Shown: one piece after another, positions 47,696 through 58,485 of the stretch
How positions within the stretch are numbered: the first letter of the stretch is position 1
Layout: the number at the start of each line of letters is the position of its first letter
NCBI GenBank assembly: GCA_027605045.1
Contig: JAQFWX010000010.1
Span: 1,306,879 to 1,370,878, forward strand
Source: Phallus indusiatus
Lineage: Eukaryota > Basidiomycota > Agaricomycetes > Phallales > Phallaceae
Direction: 5' to 3'
DNA: 64,000 nt
Program-made: the position numbers and the translations under genes
The notes under the pieces: model-generated
What the model saw: the letters and a program-made list of their open reading frames with translations, nothing else
Told to the model about the DNA's origin: nothing
Databases searched by the model: none

Positions 47696-49833
47696 ATGTC
47701 CGTAACAATTCTCGATATCGCTGTCACTTCAATAGCTTTATTTATTTCTTTCTTCCTACATCGCGTTACGGTGCGCATTCCAAAAGGTATGCGCGTCATT
47801 ATGTCTTCCTTCGAATCGTGGGAAATTTTTATTTTTCAAAGGTTTGCGGCTGCCTCCTGGTCCTCCAAGACATCCTATATGGGGCAACTTGAAGGACTTA
47901 CCATCTGGAACTGTAGAATACAAGGTGTATGAGAAAATGGCTGAAAAATATGGTATTCAAAACGTTTTACTATCGATGTCCTAATATACTCAACTTTACT
48001 CAAGGCGACCTGGTGTATTTGAATGTCCTGGGTCAATCGATACTTCTCATCAATTCAGCAGAAATGGAACGAGAATTATTCACTAAGAAAGGCGCTATAT
48101 ACTCGGGTAAAATGAGGACAACAATGCTGCATGATTTGTATAAACCAAGATTCAAAATTTTCAGACACTTCCACTGATTTTTTATATAGGACCCACCTTG
48201 GCGACTCAACCGCTTTAACGGTTGATTATGGTGAACAATGGACTCAATATCGGGCAATATTACATGATTTGATTTCGTCGAAGAGTGTCGTTTCGTTTTA
48301 TCCGTTGCTGGAGGAAAGTGCTAGGTCTGCCAGCCTTTCAATGCAGTTCTTCTTGAGCCTGACTTTTTTTTACGATTTTGCTTATGATCATCAGGTTCCT
48401 TGCACGACGTCTTATTGCCGAACCCGTAAATGATTTGAAATTTACGCGATTTGTCATCGGAAAATTTATAATGAAGGTCCGAAAATTAGTCTCGAAAACT
48501 ACCGCATGATTGACTAGCTTGAAGCTCCTTTATGGAATTGACATCCCATCTAAAAATGACCCATATTTACAGCTTGCAGAACGTTTGGTGGGAACTATTT
48601 CCGAAGCAGTCGTACCGGGAACGTACTTAGTTGATGTTTTACCGATCCGTAAGTGAGCTATAACAGAATTTGCCTAATGCTCAAAATATATGACAGTGAA
48701 GTATCTTCCGTCATGGATTCCCGGTGTAAAATTCCATAAGGTGGCCGAACAAATAGAGAGGGATTTTCAAGATATGCTAGATCTTCCATATGAACATGCC
48801 AAGGCAGCTTTTGTGAGTTATTTCTTAGTTCGTGCTCTTTTTTTTGAAACAAAAAAAAAATAGAAACAAGGAAAATACGAGTATTCCTTTGTGTCAAATT
48901 ATTTGGAAAGTTTTGCCAGTACTCCTACAGAGTCCCCCCGGTATCCCGAAGAAATGATTCGTCAAGTAGCAGTAACCGCGTATATTGCGGGAATCGACTC
49001 GGTGATAACACTCACTGTCTTGGTGCAACTCGACTAACGTTTGATTTCAGTTGGAAACCGAAACGCGTTTGTTTTTCTTGGCAGCAGCACTTCATCCAGA
49101 TGCACAGAAAAAAGCGCAGGATGAACTTGACAGAGTGGTTGGAAGAGATAACTTACCTTCGCTTGCTGATCTTCCTCTTCTCCCGTATTTCAATGCCTTT
49201 CTCCATGAGGTGTTACGGTGGCATACTGGGGGCCCGATAGGGCTGCCCCATCAATTGAAACAGGATGATGTGATAAACGGATACTTCATACCCCGAGGGA
49301 CTATATGTATTGGAAACACTTGGTAATCAAATTCATGGCTTTTCGGAACTGTCTGTTTGTTCTAACAATAGGTTCAGGTTTCTTTTCCGTTCAGAAAAAG
49401 AATATGGGCCCGATACTCATAAATTTCGACCAGAACGGTTTCTGGATGGAAGTGCGAAAGTCAAACCCGAGCCCGCTTTCGGATATGGAAGACGGTATGC
49501 ATATCTTCGTAACATTTGTTTAAGTGTCTCACGATTCCGTTCAATCTTTCAGCGTGTGTCCTGGGAGAGCACTGGCCGAAAGTTTCCTTTCCATCGTGAT
49601 CGCAACTATTTTGCATACTACGAATATTTCTATGCTTACAGATGAACCTTTATCTGGCATCATCGAAAAAGATGAGTTCACTCCAGGAGTCATAGCGTAG
49701 GTGATATAATTTATTTCCCAGAATTTGCGGATGTAATGTGTCCTTGATTTTGCTGCTTAGACGTCCGCGAGATTTTAGGTGCCGGATCGATGCACGCTCC
49801 GATGTCCAAATTGTTTTGAACCAATTAGGTTGA
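47696..49833 (+). CDS. Cytochrome P450, array copy 4
   Basis: Paralogue of copies 1-3. Anchor MSVTILDIAVTSIALFISFF, hinge LRLPPGPPRHPIWGN, DYGEQWTQYR, I-helix YIAGIDS (Ser replaces the usual Thr), EVLRWHTGGP, FRPERFLDG, heme loop FGYGRRVCPGRALAES. The 48-base intron (48477-48524) contains in-frame stops here, proving it must be removed in this copy. The HGIPHKL-equivalent is GLPHQLKQDD. Ends VLNQLG, TGA. Otherwise all exons join cleanly. Likely active; the D-S in place of D-T in the oxygen-activating I-helix could alter proton delivery. Confidence 0.87.
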
Positions 49834-50987
49834 TAATACAAGTCTTTGGTGATGTAAAATAGAGAGCGATGCGGGAAAAAAATAAATATTCACGATTGTG
49901 GACCTCCATCCCAAAGCGGGATCCACGCAAACCAGTCTCAGCGCTATTGATTCAGGTTCCATTTCATGACCGCATGCATGCAAAACCGACGACAGTTCTT
50001 TCACGGACAAGTGCATTTTTTAGGCATTCTTTGTCTAGATTCGACGGGAGTTCTTCAACCTCATGCGCAGTAAGCTGAGCTGTCATTCGTCTGGGTATTT
50101 TATATTCAGCGTATACCAAATCGCACAATATACTGTACGGTGTACACTGCCATGCCGTTGCATCACGTTGTTATAACGTCGACGGGGATATCGTCGGGAC
50201 GCTGTGAAAATCATGTCCAAAATCTCGAACGGCTCGTACCAGACAACGAATGCACACAGATGGCTAGGCGAATTCTTTTGGGGAATAACCCATACCTAAA
50301 TGGAATTTGCAACGTGTAGTATATTCATAATGCAGGTATGGAATTATGATACTTCCTTAGTTCTTCTCGCTAATACAGTCCCTACGAGGTATTTTCCTAC
50401 CCAACTAGAAGCATATGACTCCACTCGACAATATAAACGACAGTGAAGATTCCGATCCAATGTCTCTGTTGGGTTTTATTAGTTCGGACTATATGATGTA
50501 TTCAGTAGATTACATAATAGACTTGAGCTTTTGTCCTCCACCCATTTTGTGCTGTGTCGCGCTGTATCGTGTGTGCCGTGTTGTATCGTGTTAACGTCAA
50601 TTTTACGATCTCTTACGTCTGATTCTACCCTATATACATCTTATAATCTAATAGTCTCACATTCTATTGATACTATAGTAGACAGTCACGCGGCGATGTC
50701 GATAAATCGACCCCTCATTCCAGATGAAAACTTCAGTCATCACGACACTGGTTCATATATAATTGGTGCTTTCAGTACGCGAAGCATCTGTTTGGATTGA
50801 TCAAATACTATCGATGATCATGTTATACACGGACCATGGCTTCATTTTACGAGTGTACATGTGCTCTCAATGAGAGAATGAAAATGAGCATGTCCTACCC
50901 AAATAAGCCTTTGGTTGAGTTTTAAAAAGTAAGAGCCAACTTTAATAAAATACACTAGAGCCGTTGGTCAAAACTCACACTGCCTTA
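49834..50987. other. Intergenic region between the close array and P450 copy 5
   Basis: Begins with the array tail and part of the CAAAGCGGGATCCACG spacer block (near 49913), then unrelated sequence. An open frame at 50531-50800 has no motif. Promoter of copy 5 presumably in the last 100 bases. Confidence 0.45.
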
Positions 50988-53163
50988 ATGATCCTGTCTA
51001 GTCTCGACATTGTCATTACGTTTATAGGTCTCAGCCTATCTATTTTTCTGTATCGTATCGCTGCACGCGCTCCAAAAGGTTTGCTCTTAGTTGAATTAAT
51101 CTGTACTTGAGGTTATTTTTCGCCGTACAGGCCTTCAGTTCCCGCCAGGTCCTCCAAGGCACTTTATATGGGGCAACCTGAAGGATTTACCGGCCGGAGC
51201 TTTGGAATACAAAATATTCGAAAGATGGGCTAAGGAATACGGTACTTCACTCATTATCAAACTTGTTTCGCTTTTGTTAATTCTGCGTTACATAACATAA
51301 GGTGATCTTGTATATTTGAATACATTCGGGGTGTCGATGCTGGTCGTAAATTCAGCGGATGTAGGACAAGAATTGTTTGCTAAGAAGGGTGCTATATATT
51401 CCGACAGAGTGGCAACAACAATACTGCACGATTTGTATGTAACGTCTTTCAACATCCTTCAAAGAGTAGCTGAAGCTTTTCCCACTGTGAAGAACAAACT
51501 TTGGGAAAACAAATCTTGTGATGATGCACTACGGTGAACGGAGCACTCGGCTTCGGGCGATGCTACACGATCTAATATCGTCTAAAAGCATTCACATGTA
51601 TCATTCGTTAATGGAGACTAGTTCCAGGTATGATGCGAATGATTTGAAATTAATCAGAATATGTTGATCTCACCGTTAGGTCATTTGCACAACTTCTCAT
51701 TGCTGAGCAAGTAAATCATGATCTGAGGAACTTTGTCCGGAACACAGTCGGAAAATTCATTATTCAGGTCTTTTGGCTTACTTGTTTTTTTCAAACAATA
51801 CCACATAATCTGACAAATACTCTTTCTCGAAGTTGACCTACGGTATTGATGTTTTACCTGAAAACGATCCTTATTTGGAAGTAGCAGGTCGCACTTTGCA
51901 GAATATAACTCGAGTGGTTGTTCCCGGCACATACATGGTTGATGTTTTACCAATCTGTGAGAACCGCTATATTAAGTTCATTGAAATGCCATAACTGATT
52001 CACAATAGTAAAATACCTTCCATCATGGTTTCCCGGGCTAGAGTTTCCGAAGGTAGTGGAAGAAATAAATAAAGATTATAAGGATATGGTGGATCTTCCA
52101 TATGAATACGCTAAAAACTCCCTTGTAAGTAATGTCTCCAATCTATACTGCTCCTTCTTTTAAACAATACATAGAAACAAGGAAACTTTAAACCTTGCTT
52201 TGTGACGAATTATCTCGAAGATTTAGCCGATAGTCGCAATATCCCTAAGGACGCCGAAGAAGTAATCCGTCAAATGGCTGTGGTTGTCTATTTCGCGGGA
52301 ATTGACTCTGTAATTTGTGTTTTTTTAGAGATAATCCGTTTCGCGGCTGAACCTGAACTTATACTAGCTTGAGATCCAGATTCGGGTATTCTTCTTGGCA
52401 ATGGCACTTCATCCCGATGTTCAGAAGAAAGCCCAGAAGGAACTGGATAGCGTGATTGGAAGAGATAACCTTCCATCTCTTGCTGATATTCCTAATCTTC
52501 CGTATCTTAATGCACTCCGGAATGAAGTATTACGGTGGCATCCTGCTGGTCCGATAGGCATACCACATAAATTGAAAGAGGACGACGTGATAGATGGGTA
52601 TTTTATACCCAAAGGTACCATTTGCTTTGGAAATATTTGGTAGGTTTACCATATATACATATACGCAAGGAGGCTCTTCTTGGTTCTCTCATTCTTACAT
52701 ATATTATACATAAACTAGGCTTCTCCTCCGCTCCGAGAAGGAATATGGCCCTGAAACGCATAAGTTTAAACCGGAAAGATTTTTAGACGGGAGTGCTAAA
52801 GTGCCACCAGACCCTGCATTTGGATTTGGAAGGAGGTATGCTTACAACGAGGTTGATTTCAAACTCCAATCCATAAAATTTTGTAGAGTATGCCCTGGAA
52901 GAGCGTTGGCGGAGAGTTTTCTCACCATTATGTTTTCAACTATCTTACACGTCGCGGACATTTCTGTGCTTGAAGGCGAACCATTGGCTTGCATTCTCGA
53001 AAATGACGAGGTCACCCCAGGCATAGCTGGGTAAGTAAACGCAACTTCGAATATTATTTAAATCATTTAAGAGTATGCTTTTAGACGTCCAAGAGACTTT
53101 AAGTGCAAGATTGAGGCACGGCCAAATGCTCAAAATCTTTTACATCAATTTCTATCGCAATAA
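50988..53163 (+). CDS. Cytochrome P450, copy 5 (diverged paralogue)
   Basis: Same intron positions as the array copies but clearly more diverged. Starts MILSSLDIVITFIGLSLSIF; hinge LQFPPGPPRHFIWGN; DSRVATTILHDL-like block; C-helix region HYGERSTRLR lacks the usual W-x-x-x-R tryptophan. I-helix YFAGIDS, EVLRWHPAGP, FKPERFLDG and heme loop FGFGRRVCPGRALAES are present. The intron at about 51769-51831 (after KFIIQ) is the counterpart of the 48-base intron in the array and is clearly spliced here. Ends LLHQFLSQ, TAA. It lies downstream of the array on the same strand and is likely the older neighbour from which, or beside which, the array expanded. Substrate unknown. Confidence 0.83.
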
Positions 53164-53740
53164 TTTTGCGAATGTTTCTGATGTCTGGAAATAAATAGAA
53201 TAGCTTTCAATTGGAGCTCAAGTCAGCGATATCAGTACAGCTAGTTCCCTTCGTAATAGAGCGCGATCTTCAGAACTTGAACCAAAAAATCACTGTTGAG
53301 CTTAACGACTCCAAGCAATCTATTCAGATGCTATGAACCAGGTTGAATTCGAGAGAATAAATTCAAAGGTGATACCTTGCGATAAATAAATTGTGGGCGG
53401 ACAGACTCGTTATGCAAGCCATCAATGTTAAATCCGTTTGTTCTATGACACTGTGCAAAGAACTGCACGAATCAACTATTATCAGGCTTAGATTTGCAGC
53501 GAACGCAAACCGAAAGGCAACTGAGTTCTCTTGCGATGCCAGTTATTTTACAACTGTATGGCTCATACTATTATGGGCCCAATGCTCACTCCATCATTGA
53601 CAAAAGAAGACGTGAAAAAGCATATAATTCAATGTGGTTGCTAATTTACAGTGTGTCATTTCGATAAAAGGGGACTCATTTCATCCCGATTAAACTCATA
53701 TGAGCATCTCTTAATGATCTACCAAGTTGTTGGTCTATCA
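53164..53740. other. Convergent intergenic region
   Basis: Between the P450 copy 5 stop and the OPT copy 1 stop. One weak open frame (53391-53600) without motifs. From about 53640 the sequence resembles the 3' flank of OPT copy 2. Confidence 0.45.
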
Positions 53741-56700
53741 TTACAAAGTCAGTTGGGCGTTTTGGCTCAAATTATAGTAATCAAACGATACGTACCCAAA
53801 GGTTCCACTGGCGGGAATATCGAAACGTGCTACACCATTCCAGTCGTCAGTGTTCATGTAGATACTATAAGAAAAGTTTAGAGCTTTCAGCTACTTCATC
53901 TTGTATAATAACTTACGTATTCCCAGCCCATGTGGCTATGTTATTTTCTCCGATAGCTCCATTTTTAGGGTATTGCAAACTGTTTAGACCAAATGTTAAA
54001 ATATAATCACCAAAAGAATTTAACAAGAGCTTACCAGAAGAATATCACTACTGTGGCAACGGCAAGACCACTGTCAAGACCAGCGGACAAAATGTCTATA
54101 AAAATACCAATGTTTAGCTTTCGAGACGGCATTTAAACAAGAATAGACTCACAGTTGTATTTGGTCCACCAACTGAAATGACGACGACGGATGACGTATT
54201 GGAAGATGAATCCAACAATACCCCATGGAACGTAGTTTACGGCGGTGGCTGGAGGGATGAGACCAGTACCGCTGAAGATGACGGGGAAGCTTAAAAGTTT
54301 ATTGAGCAAAACTTATGCAGACGCGGACGAGAAGAACTTACTTGATGTATTTGAAGGGCGAGTTTGGGAATCTCTTGGTGACGAAGTAGGGAATGCAAGG
54401 GAGAACGGCACCAAGAAGGAAGAAGAAGGTAAGAGCTGTTAAAATACTCAAGTTTTAAACATTCCAAACAAAAAAAGATGTGAAATCAAAATTCTCACGG
54501 TAGAAAAGGTTCCCTTTCGAGAACTGTCGCTGAGGTCCAATCACACCCCAAATGATCGACGCAGCGCCGAAAACTTGGGTGTTGGGGCAGATGAAAAGAT
54601 CTTTCTGATGTTTGTCGCAGATGCCTTCGATGTGGTCGAACATCCAGGCTTGTACACCCAGTTGAACGGTACCAGCAACGGCGGTGGCTACGACTTGACA
54701 GAAGAACATTTGACGGGGTGGAACTTTCATATAATGACCGAGTTTGAAATCTGAACTGAATTGGAGCGCCTGGACCATGGTGATGTAACCCCAGGTCTTA
54801 AACATCATCATGGCGATGGGATGGCCGGGCAAGGCATAGCCAATAATCAGTTCGGTGATGACGTTCAAGCCGATCTGTTGGTTCGTAATGGCTTGGATCA
54901 TACCGATAGGAACAATGTACACGAAAGCGATGATCAACGCGAGAATGAACGCCCAAACCGGCATCTTAGTCGGCCAAATTTCGATAGCGAGAACACCGAA
55001 GACAAACATGACAACGAAGATGACGGCGTACCACCATTCGGGAACTTGCTTGTAGCGAGACATCAATCTGGCGTGAATATCGGGTTGCTCGTGTAAACTG
55101 CGACGAGCTTGAACCCAGATTTGCTTTCTGAAGTAGAGGAAAGCGTGCATTAATGTCGCGGTGATACTAGCGAAACTCAACCCGTAAGCGAGCGCGAATG
55201 TAGCCGAAAGGAACAACGGAGAATAGGCTTTATATTTTTCGACGTTGAGTGTGAGATCGGGGTTGAGGATAGCCGTGACATTATATGGAGCACCAGTGTT
55301 GTCGAACGTTCCACTCGACAAAATGGGGAGGTAGCTGGTGTAAAAGGCGTTGGTCCAGTATAAGGCAGGAGTGACAATCCAGAAGAAAATGAAAAATCCG
55401 GCCATAACATTAGCTAAAAGAAAAGTTCAATAATGTATTATTAATAGCGATTTTTTATGCGAACCTTCAGCCCACCAGGGAGTAACGAGGGGAGAACCAG
55501 TATAAGTAATCTGAGCCCAGCTTTGAGCAAGAAAATGGTTTCAGCTCGTATACCAACTGAATTCAAATTAAAAACTCACTCAAAAGTGAGGATACTGTGA
55601 AGGATATATTTAATATTTTTTAATGTTTATGTAAAATTAAATATGGATATACCTGAATCCTAGACCAGAAGAATAACCGAAGATTTGATTGATGGTTCTG
55701 TTGTGAGGGGCAATCCAGCACACCCACGAGAATGTTGAGAGGGCGGTGAAAAGGAAGCCGGGAAGGAAGTCTATTACGGCGATTAGTCACTAAAATGTGA
55801 AAAGTAGCGTTCAAAATACGTACACCACGAGAAGCCACCAAGGAATACGTATAAGAAGAATCGTTGACGACTGATACCTCCACGGTGACCGATACCGGCG
55901 TACTTTTAGGTATAAATTAAGAAATTTTAATAGAAAAACACAACGAGTATAAAAGTTACCTCCTGCGAATGCAAAGTGTTGAAAAGGGCGCAGAATACCA
56001 AGTTCGTAGGCCAAACTAAAACATTGATTTCGTCGGGTTGTGAGCGAAGCAGTGTGACTATAACATACTCATGGACGGTGGGGCAACTAGGAAACGCCGA
56101 CAAACACCACCAAGAGCGAAACCGATCATCTGAGTAGATAGGACAACAAACCATTGGACTGGTAACAATTTAATTCAGCGTGCTATATCCAATTCAACAC
56201 ATGAAAATAAGCTCACATGCAAAGTTGTATGTTTGGTGGTAGAATACCCTTTGGACCGCGATGATATCAGTCGCATAAGCACTTTGTCCAGATACAGTTG
56301 CCATGGTCGTAATTATACTAGGCATTTCATTAGAATCTAATTATTAGAAAAAAAAATATGGATCTCAAACGTACACATGCTCCTTGACGCTAAACGGACC
56401 AGGGTTCAATTCTAAGCCGAAGAGTTTCCAATTGGGCAAAACACGAGCCATAAGGATACCCAACGGGAAAGTAACCAATTGACCGACAAGACTCGAAATC
56501 GTGACGGAAGGAAAACGGAAGAAAAAGAATTGATTCAAACCTTGAGAAAAGCATGACATTGAATATTCCCATCACACGAAAATTAATTTAAATGCATACC
56601 CGGGATAATGATAGCGGCAATGATACCAAGGATCCATGCACGAAGAGTGCCACATGGCCTGAGTTTAGGTTTGATGTTTAGCGGACTGAATTAATTCACA

Positions 56701-57055
56701 CTGCTTTGATTGGCTTACATGTCGGGGTCGTCGGTGTTCGCGACAGCACTGCGGACTTCCGGGTATGGACTAGCATAATCGGACGTATATGAGATTGATG
56801 GGCATTAGATAGCAGCAACAACCTTACCTGTCATCTTCGAGGTCAAGATGAGACCGGTCGAGGTTAGGGTCGTCAAAGAAAGCCTCGGTAACTTCCTGCA
56901 GCACTCACGGGTTAGTGGGATAAGAGAGGAGAAGCATATAGTGTGCCACGTACTGCGATGACTGCATCATCGACGACGGGAGCTTTCCCTGACTCTAAGT
57001 CGTATTTCTCATCAGCACTGTAAGGCGGCTCAATCGTAGTCTCGTACTGAGACAT
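53741..57055 (-). CDS. Oligopeptide transporter, OPT family, copy 1
   Basis: Proton-coupled importer of small peptides (or related molecules) in the plasma membrane. Starts MSQYETTIEPPYSADEKYD; then SPYPEVRSAVANTDDP, PCGTLRAWILGII, the loop with the OPT hallmark NPGPFSVKEHV, YATDIIAVQRVFY, and WPTNLVFCALFNTLH. The big middle exon (54455-55405) has FFIFFWIVTPALYWTNAFY, ARLMSRYKQVPEWWYAV, GYALPGHPIAMMMFKTWGY and WGVIGPQRQFS. The C-terminal exons carry FSGTGLIPPATAVNYVPWG, VIRRRHFSWWTKYNY and MNTDDWNGVARFDIP. About 12-16 membrane segments and roughly 15 exons. The end is longer than in copy 2: at the place where copy 2 stops after SGTFG, this one reads on to SQNAQLTL (unless a GTACGT splice site there is used). 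Confidence 0.88.
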
Positions 57056-58485
57056 GGTGTGCTACTCGAAAGTGTGACGGGATGGTGGGGGGAAGAGAAG
57101 CCAGCTAGTGAAAAGGAATAGGTCTCGTGCACTTCTTGTACTCCAGAGCAGCGGGAGATAATGTTCTAATTCGGGCCAGGCACGGGAGGAGCTGTGGAAC
57201 ATTTTAGATAAGAAGGAGGGAATCTAGCAAAAGATCTGGTCCGGGGGTTGTGGGTGATGAAACATGGTTAACGCTGTCAGGAGTACAGATTAGAAAAAGG
57301 AAAAGCGTATGATAGTGTGGGTAATTACCGTGCTGGGGGGAAAAATTATTTATTGGAGTTTTCTAAAATTCTGGTTCGTCTTCCCAACCTTTTTGGCCAC
57401 GCGGGAAAATAAATTATGAAAGATTATTTGTTACTAAATCCATTAATGAATATTAATCTATGAAATAAAATATGAAAATATACCCACCTGAGGTGTCTCA
57501 CGCTCTGGCTTCGTGCTTGCGCACTTACTTCTTATCTTTGTGAGAATGAAATTACCACAGGGGAATATTGGTAGATAATACCTCAACTCCACCTTCGGAA
57601 GACCAGCAATAGATTGTGTGCTTATGGTCCATTTGGATATCGGGTTTCAGGATTACAGACCGGTGGGTTTCTATTAGTTGGCAAATCACATTAAAGGCAC
57701 AGAAAGAGAGAAATAACCACATGCATAAGCACAAATTTCATAGATTGCGATATAAGCTTATGGTTACGCACATTTTCAGCAAAGAACGAACCACCGCGCG
57801 CAAGCCCATGATCAGGCCTGAGGCCATGAGATATTCTGCATCCGTAGGCGCTCGTTGTTTAGACGCTCGTTCGAAGCTTGTTACCCATGTGATAAGGAAG
57901 TCACGGCTTCCTTTCTCGCCGGCCGGATTTGTTGGAGGCCATAGTTTCCCAGCAAATCGAAATTCGTAAAGTTTCTAGGGTCCAATTGTTTACCCATTCA
58001 TTTTTTGTTTTGCTCGTCGACCAAGTGAGTTTTGACGTTCATGAAGCAGGGGTTCTTGGGCGAGCCTACTTCCAAAGGGTATGTTGTTATACAAGTAGAA
58101 TTGTTATCATGATCAACTGATAACTTTCCTTGAGTGGTTTGCAGAAAGTGCATAGTGCGAGTTGACACCGCAGCTGGTTTTACAGATAGAGAACGTCTAT
58201 CACATTCTGAGGTTTTTATGCGTAAGTGTTTCAACAGCTAGCATTAGAAGTATGTATCCGGCCTTCGACCTTTGTACGATCACACGAAACGCTTGATTTC
58301 TAAGAAAACATAAAAGAGCATAAGATTCATTGTAATTACTAGTTTACACAAAGTTACGCGTCGGAAAGGAAGCCCCCATTTCACCCAGTAGGAACTCATA
58401 TCCTGACGATCTACCAATGTGTGGGTCTAATATAAACAATTAGTGACAATGTTTGGTTTGGATTAGTCGAAACAAAAGTGGAGAC
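57056..58485. other. Promoter of OPT copy 1 and 3' flank of OPT copy 2
   Basis: About 0.55 kb duplicated promoter, then unique sequence. The plus-strand open frame at 57616-57969 has no recognisable domain and no joinable exons; not called as a gene. Confidence 0.45.

Larger units (their letters stand above)
35447..49890. repeat. Segmental tandem array: HOT 3' fragment + spacer + P450, four units
   Basis: Four direct units: about 35447-39540, 39541-43497, 43498-46870 and 46871-49890. Each has, in order, a 3' piece of the transhydrogenase gene (complete in unit 1, about 0.84 kb in unit 2, about 0.26 kb in unit 3, none in unit 4), a spacer with shared blocks (for example AAGTCGTTTTGAG near 36451 and 46945, and GACATCAGCCG near 37071, 41046, 44419 and 47468), and one P450 followed by a common tail (GATGCGGAAAAA-like, then AATAAACC). 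Spacers keep high identity though noncoding. The fifth P450 (50988) lies outside the close array. Confidence 0.85.

Noticed and set aside
35447..49890. A transposon as cause of the P450 array
   Set aside because: No terminal inverted repeats, target duplications, integrase or reverse transcriptase seen; colinear HOT-spacer-P450 units fit unequal crossing-over better.
50531..50800. 89-codon frame between P450 copies 4 and 5
   Set aside because: Low-complexity Ser/Thr composition without motifs.
57616..57969. 117-codon plus-strand frame between the OPT genes
   Set aside because: No domain and no conservation signal visible; lies in unique spacer.
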